From Atopsyche davidsoni (lineage: Eukaryota; Arthropoda; Insecta; Trichoptera; Hydrobiosidae): DNA of 64,000 nt. The stretch is taken from positions 13,182,001-13,246,000 of the forward strand of contig JAILWY010000009.1 of NCBI GenBank assembly GCA_022113835.1, read 5' to 3'. Both the position numbers and the translations under genes were made by a program. The stretch's first letter is position 1, and each line of letters starts with the position of its first letter. Shown in pieces: positions 57,720 to 64,000 of the stretch. A model generated the notes under the pieces. The model was given only the letters and a program-made list of their open reading frames with translations, searched no databases and had not been told where the DNA came from.

Positions 57720-59621
57720 AAGAAATTCATTTCGTATTGACACATTTACTGAAAACTTTTTTTTGTTTGAAGAAATAAATATACAATTGTTTTTTATCCA
57801 TATATAGATAGTAGTGACATAACAATGATTTGAAAATTTTTTTTTTTGAAAGGAAAACTTACCGGTCCCTCGTCGCTGTTATGGTGTCAATTAGTCTTTG
57901 ATATTTTATCATAGTCATTTAATTTGTTTACGCAGTGTATTTACTACTCTAATTTATATTATAACTTAACGCAATATTTTATTTAATGAGAGCAATAAAA
58001 TGTATTTTTTTATATTCATATTATTACTTTGTAGTGATATTATGTTAGGAATACTTTATTAGCTCTGCTTGTAATCTACAATATCGTGGAGCCTCTCTTT
58101 AATTTGATAAGTTTTCTCCTCAATGACAATCCTACGCACGAGTGTCTCAAATAGCCTTGAGACATATCCAGTGGCGCTTCGTGACAGAGTAAGCCAATTT
58201 ACTTGCAATATTAAATATTCTAATAAACGTAAATGGACATTTGTATGTCGGATACACATATTTACTAGATTTAGAAATCGTATTATTGGGACAATTGTTA
58301 TATACGAATACGTTAAATGTAACATTATTATATACATTCAATTAAAATGTTTTTTAAATTCCTACTTTTAAAATCTATAGTGTTCTATAGTATTGCTTAA
58401 CGAGTATCTGCAGTGCAAAGTTAAATAGTATCGCGTGCATTGGTTGAACTTTCGATTTCACTCATCGCCAACCATCGCCTCCGCCCGTGACGCACTCCCA
58501 GCGGCCGCCTCACCTGTGGAGTCCTGGCCCGCCCCGCCCGCTCCAGGGCGGCTGCGCCCTCGCTCCACTCTACTACGTGCAGTCTGGCACTCACTACGCA
58601 AATGCTTTAGACATCTGCAATGGCGTCACAATTAATGTTCTAGCTATCCATCTTATTTATATTTTGGATTAGTTTGTTATCATTTGAATTCGATCATATT
58701 ATTGACTAACGATTTCTAATTATTTTTATTTTCCATGCCATACTTAAATCGTAGAATTCGTTCGTTATATAATTATTATTTGTAGACACAACAAGGTCAA
58801 AGTAACCTTAAATGGCGCCTGGCAACCAGCTTTGAATGCAATTAGTCGATTGACTATGGAATGTTTATCTCTTTCTAATTCACGGAAATGTAAACTATGT
58901 TTTATATCTCAGTGGTTCTAAACTGTAGTTCTGGCATGTTTTCATTAAAACTATATCCTATATATGTGATTATTTAATTAATGCGCTGAAGACGATATTT
59001 AAAGGTCATACATTTACGTAGTTCGTATTATAGAATACCGATTATATCAGATTCTGAGATTAAGTCGTGAGACTGTTTGATTGGTCACTAGATTGAGGCA
59101 CTCTCAGAACAGCAGGTGATGAAACTAATAGAGTTCGATTGTACAGAAACACTTAGCCAGTACCGCGGGCCGGAGTGCCGTTCAATTCTGCATTACGTAA
59201 AAGCGAGCTCTGTGTGTTATAATGCAATATAATAATTTCCGTATCGAAACCGTGTTGCGGTTCGGTTCGCGTGCCATTGACGGCTCCGCCATATCCCACT
59301 CCCCAGCAGCGGTCCAGTGCCACTCGCACGACACTGCTCAATGCGTGACGCAAGGATACGTTACGAATCGTAAATCTCTATTCGCTTTTATTGACTCAAT
59401 TTCGTATAATTCTGATCACCAACACAGATGAAGCAACGAACAACGGCGGCGCCGGAGCGCTGCTGCTCACCGCGAGTGTCCGCGTCCCCGAACCGCGACG
59501 AAGAATAGACCAGTTCACGTGCGCTCAGCGTTCGGGTGTTTGAACTTGGTGACACTTGGTGACAAGAACTAATATTTACTCTTTTGATTCGCCGCTCGGG
59601 CCGCGGCGTGGACTGACTCAC

Positions 59622-59719
59622 CTGCGGCGCACTCGTGCCGTCGGGTTCACGGCGACTTTTCTCTTCAATTGTTTGTCATAATAACTATTTTCAAACACCC
59701 ACTCCTGAATCATATCCGT
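59622..59719 (-). CDS. Candidate minus-strand exon ending at a perfect GTGAGT donor
   Basis: On the minus strand the exon ends CGCCGCAG|GTGAGTCA, close to an ideal 5' splice site, at 59622/59621. Upstream, TTTCAAGCGTTTCCAG could be the acceptor, with the exon starting at 59719. An ATG at 59713 opens MIQEWVFENSYYDKQLKRK then VAVNPTARVRR, 30 codons plus two bases (phase 2). The frame remains open further upstream, so a longer first exon is also possible. The residues are varied and not composition-driven. DNA after the donor is GC-rich, and an island extends to about 59150. The product is not recognised. It lies opposite the plus-strand 54105 gene model, possibly a separate gene. Confidence 0.38.
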
Positions 59720-62700
59720 CTGGAAACGCTTGAAAACTTTTCGTGCTGGAGTTACCCAATCAAAAATAATGTACGCAATTCTTGAGTAACGATTTTGTTG
59801 TATTACGAAATAGACTAATTTTGCCGTAAAAATTCGCGTATCTATAAATTCATACTCGTGCTAAATCTGAAGGATGAAGACTTAATGCGGTTTTCCTTTT
59901 TGTTGTGACGCTAATTCTTGGCGGAAGTTAAGCTTCTTTAGTGAATGAGATTCCTATTTAAAATAAAATTTTACCTGTCTGCTCTATTGCCGTCATATTT
60001 ACTATTCAGTTTGAACCTATGCTTTTAATACATTACCCTTGTGCTAGTACGCGTCACTGTGCGTACGGCACTGAAGCCAGGATATCGGACTATTAGCGTA
60101 ATCTGATTAAAGACTTAGTTTTAGCAGAGTTTTTACTGTATATACTGGGGAAATTGTACTGTTTTGTAATAAGTTGTTAACTAGTTTTGCGTATAATTTA
60201 TAATATTTGTAAATTGCTACTTCATTATTCTCAGCGATTACAATCGCTAATATTTGATGGCTATAACAACGGGTGAGGCATCAAAGTAATTGATGGAATG
60301 TTAAATAATAAATAACACTACAAACAATGCCACATTATGAGAACGATAGAATACACGTTTAATCGAATGTACGTTTTTGAAAAGCCTTGTAAAAAAACTT
60401 TTCATTTTAATTACAAAATAAAACTACATAGAATATTACGTAAATATCGAATCTCAAAATGTTAAGGTTATCTTTGATTATAGTTTTAAGAACCAAAAAT
60501 ATTTAAAGCGTTCTGATCGAGTGCAAAATTTATAGATGTGTGTTCGAAACTTGCGCTGTGTCAATATGCATACGTCCACTGATTGCTAAAAGTCACGTCG
60601 TATTTCACGTGTAAAAAATATTCGTTAGTTTTCTTGAATATTGACTTTTTAGTTTTTTCTTCTTCTGTGGCGATATAACGCGTGGAAGTCGTCAACCCCA
60701 TTTTTGTGGTTAATTATAGGCCCGGCTGACAGCAAACCGAATTGCTTATGACGAGCCGGCCTCTATCATCCAGCGGGCCTCCTACGCACGGCACTACGTT
60801 GGTAGCTCTATTTAGTGTAGGGAAGTGTATTTTCATCTCGTACCTGTCCCAAAAAAATACCAACGCACTGCGGGCCATTCGAAATATTGGCGTGACTCAC
60901 TCCCCGGAGGTATTCGTGGTCCCCGCGGACTCGCGTCAGGCCGCGGGAATACCGCTTATTTATACCGCACATTCCATCATAATTCCCCTGCACCGCGCGA
61001 CTCTCGGCCACCATTCCTAATTATTTATTCTCGTGTAATAAATTCTCGGCTGTCGTCCCGGTCTCCTCCGATCTTGCCAAAGTGTTACTTAATTTAAGAT
61101 TTTGACGTTAATGCGCGACAAAAAACAGAATTATGCGACCTTGATTTCCTGGCGGACTGATAATATTTTGGTGTCATCCGAGCAAATCTCTGGGTTTCGT
61201 TATATCAGTTCTGATTGATTTAACGCGCCTGATTTAATTTTGGCTATTACGTGCTAGCGCTAGCGCCCCCTCGTGCTGGGAGTCAATTACGCTTATAAAT
61301 TCACTTCACGGCCAGCTCTACTCGAGCCTCGGCGTTTTTAAATCTCTGATTTTGTGAATTATGATTAGATGTAGACGGTAATTGACGTGGAAACGTAGCT
61401 CGAATACCTTGACACCTTGTGAATTATTTATTATATTGAAATTTTCAACAACTTCCTGTGTATTTGTACTTAGCGATATTATTATTTCAAATGTCGTCCT
61501 AGATCTGCAATATTCCGAGATCGACAACCTTTTAGAAGAAGACCTTTAAATGTAACGCCTTGATAATAATTTTCCATATTTATCCGAAAAAGCTAGCCCC
61601 AAACTTCTGGTATGTTTCTAACCCTTTCAAAGAAAAATATTTTTATTTTTACTTACTGAACAAAGTGTGACACAATTTTCTAAATAGTGCTTATGAATTG
61701 TTAAAAGTTTGACGAAATATTTTTTAAAATTAAATATTAACTCTTTCAAAGCACCTCTTCCGTGTGGATATGATTTCTTATTTAATAATTTGAAATACTC
61801 CCGTGAGTTGCTCGAGCCGGGCCGCCTCCGGTTCCAGGAACCCGCGGCGCGGCTCTCGGAAGCCGCTGCATTATTCAGCGCGCCGCTCGCGAGACATCGA
61901 TTGGCCCGGCCGGCGTGTTTACCTGGCGACTTGTTTTTCAGCGCCGCGCTTACTTAACATATTTATTGCGCCTGCCCGCCTTATCCCGGCCGCCGATAAC
62001 GGACGGCGACAGATTTACTGCTCGCGGGGCAGGATACTGGTTATTTCTGTTGTGACCTTTTTGGTGGCTTTTCTGATTGGCGCTTGCATTTAGAGTTGTG
62101 TTCGATAAAAAAGCGGATTCATTTCCTATTGTTTGTTTATTTTTTATACAAACTTGATATCCTTTAAGTATAATGATATCAGAATTCTCAGAATAGTATA
62201 TTATTTTTTAACAAAATTGTATTATGAAAATCTTTTTTATTTATTTGAAATCAAATTATCATAAATATTATTTTTCTGGTAAATGTCAATCGTATTCGTG
62301 ATATTAAAATCCAAGAAGTAAACAGCAAATTTATCAGTATTATTTAAATTTTAAAATTATGATCAATAAAGATAGAGCTTGTAATCTTTCGCTTGATTTA
62401 CGTATAAAATGCGATTAAATTAATGGTTTTTTTGGATTTAGTGCTTCTTGGTCAAAAAATGTGTTTACCAGTTTTGAGCGCTAATGCGATTATGTGCGAG
62501 AGTTCATTTATTTTTGGTCTGGTCAATGAACGAAACGCACCAACGCGGCACAAAGTGCCACAGTACAGTGAACGTCCCTAGAAAACCATCAGACTGTACT
62601 AAATACTTTATCTTAAAAAGGGATTGTCTTATTTATTTAAAAATAATCATACCACTAGGTACTATTTTAAAGCTCATAGGTGAGGATAATTTTGATAAGT

Positions 62701-63950
62701 TGCATGTATTTGGAATTATAAACTTCTATTGACATATATGCCCAAAGTAATTTCATTGTTCTCGTTTAATAGTCATTCATCGTAATTACACAATCCTTAG
62801 GCATAGTGTATAAAATATCGCGCTCTTATACTCGCGGCCTTGTTTCTCCTGCGATGTCATCATCGTCATACGACCCGATGTGACCTTCAACTCTTATTAG
62901 TTTACTTTAAACTCACTCGGTTGATTCAAATCTACATGGGATATTACCCACGTGGCCTTAAACATTATTTTGACAATAATAAAATTATCACACGATTAAC
63001 GGAATAACAATTTGAATACTTTTGCATGACTAAATAATACGTGTGTTTAAAAACAATCCAAAAATATGTAACAACTCTTGGAATTATAGCCTATTCGTTT
63101 GTTTTTAATATATATATAATATTAAAATCATTAAGAATATATAAGCGTCCACCTGACATTAGCGGCCTGTTCCGAGAACCGAATAAGGAATCGACGGTCC
63201 TTCCTGCTGATAGAGCTGCCAGATTGAAGGTCTTGTTTTTAGAAACGTATACAAATTAATGGCTTGATTTACTATGTAGACATCCACAATGTAAACAATG
63301 TTCAATTAACATGCATTCGCATTGCATTATGCACAATGTTAACAATGATATTTAATTGCACCGGGCTGCAGCGACCGCCGTTAAAATTACGACACTCGAC
63401 AGTGGTGTACAGCAGAGATTCTCGTGAACTGAATTTATTTTATTAACTGGTACGCGAACTTTTTCTTGAAGACCCGTAATGACAATCAGTAAAAACTTTT
63501 TTATGTTCCTATAATACTTACGTATTTTTGTTTGTCAAATATATTATTTAATTTGATTCGTGTGTTATAATTGCATTATATGTGATATAATGACAACAAT
63601 GTTGTCTTTATATACAATGTATACTTCTCTTCGTAAAGTATTGAAGAAAATAATGAAACTATTTGTTCTGAATTTTTATAAAAGGGAATCGGTGCCCTAC
63701 AAACTACAAAATGATACTGAAATGTACATAAAATATCGACAGAACAAATTCCCATCAGCCAGATAAAGTTCCCAAGATGTACGCGTATTCATATTTTTTA
63801 TGCGACAGAAGGATACGCCTCTGGGCCGGTTCCCCGGAAGAATCCCGTCACCTTGATCGCGTTCGTTATTGTCGCACGGCATTGGAATCTCGCCTTATTT
63901 ATATGGTGGATAACGCTAACGGAGTCTTTAAACACGAGCGTTATTTTTAG
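59720..63950. other. Non-coding DNA with GC islands
   Basis: Islands occur near 60680-61100, 61790-62050, 63170-63230 and from 63830. A 12-bp perfect palindrome GCTAGCGCTAGC lies at 61253-61264. An open frame after a weak acceptor at 60719 is listed separately. Nothing else is supported. Confidence 0.45.
60720..60815 (+). other. Exon-like open frame after a weak acceptor
   Basis: TTTTTGTGGTTAATTATAG ends at 60719. The next 31 codons read ARLTANRIAYDEPASIIQ and onward RASYARHYVGSSI to TAG at 60813-60815, while the other two frames stop early. A donor-like TTG|GTAGCT lies near 60800. Mixed residues make it look protein-like, but the acceptor tract is poor. It is a possible terminal exon or a chance frame. 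Confidence 0.17.
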
Positions 63951-64000
63951 GATGCCATTCCCGGCTATCAAGCCTGCCCCGGTCCAGCCGTGACCCCGGC
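63951..64000 (+). CDS. Possible internal exon cut by the window end
   Basis: A CTAAC branch-like sequence and GTTATTTTTAG end at 63950, where the composition turns abruptly GC-rich. One frame, DAIPGYQACPGPAVTP, is open to the window end and needs phase 0 entry. A second frame, CHSRLSSLPRSSRDPG, is also open; the third has a TGA near 63990. The phase does not match the donor of the 54105-54250 exon directly, so a further exon would be needed. It is too short to identify. Confidence 0.25.

Larger units (their letters stand above)
54251..59621. other. AT-rich DNA, probable long intron
   Basis: It starts at the donor of the 54105-54250 exon. Contents are AT-rich sequence, two TA microsatellites, a GC patch at 57090-57290 open on both strands, and islands near 58440-58620 and 59150-59620. 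No convincing plus-strand acceptor with an open frame in the required phase was found. Confidence 0.4.

Noticed and set aside
61253..61264. 12-bp palindrome GCTAGCGCTAGC
   Set aside because: It is short, without a loop or flanking structure, and plausibly chance.
18940..61925. Repeated TGTTTACC (FOX-like) words in GC islands
   Set aside because: The number seen is about what base composition predicts for a 7-mer in 64 kb.
1..64000. CRISPR array, bacterial operon or prophage
   Set aside because: There is no regular spacer-repeat pattern, no dense gene packing and no ribosome-binding sites. The sequence is plainly eukaryotic.
1..64000. Known insect miRNA precursors
   Set aside because: I looked for well-known seeds such as let-7, miR-193, bantam and miR-10 and found no match with a supporting hairpin.

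Overview
This window looks like nuclear DNA from an insect, most likely a moth or butterfly, though the species cannot be fixed from the sequence. The evidence is a eukaryotic tRNA-Lys(UUU) 3' half with a Pol III T-run terminator, a decayed Helitron of the insect Rep/helicase type, GT-AG splice-like signals, AT-rich DNA broken by short CpG-rich islands with no sign of CpG depletion, and no bacterial gene packing. Nearly all of the 64 kb is non-coding (intergenic or long intron). There is no long, recognisable cellular protein-coding ORF; most ORFs of 60-180 codons are chance openings, especially in the GC-rich islands.

Layout. Positions 1-42 hold the end of a tRNA-Lys gene and its terminator. 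Positions 43-31712 are AT-rich with scattered GC islands. This stretch contains a perfect 37-bp inverted repeat at 3328-3417, a C-tract/G-quadruplex candidate at 7022-7060, short tandem repeats (1988-2040, 26531-26570), an exon-like Pro/Ala segment at 21024-21160 and an exon-like acceptor at 10966. Positions 31713-34435 are a Helitron with canonical ends (A|TC at the left, CTAG|T at the right), built from two degenerate copies head to tail. Positions 34436-52829 are again mostly AT-rich, with exon-like signals at 38939-38998 and 46187-46257, a dispersed-repeat copy at 40334-40414, microsatellites and GC islands.

The most gene-like stretch is the CpG-rich block at about 52830-54260. It carries a hydrophobic 25-codon ORF (53141-53218) and a 48-codon plus open first coding exon ending at a GTAAGA donor (54105-54250). 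It also has another donor at 53699/53700 and, on the opposite strand, a 26-codon exon-like segment (52830-52907). I read it as a promoter or alternative-promoter region, possibly divergent, feeding long introns. A second minus-strand exon candidate lies at 59622-59719, and the window ends inside what may be a plus-strand exon starting at 63951.

How the parts work together can only be inferred. The likely picture is one or two genes with very long introns, tiny exons and embedded GC-rich regulatory islands, next to a tRNA gene and one Helitron insertion. I did not recognise the host gene(s). RNA-seq and cross-species alignment would settle the exon calls.
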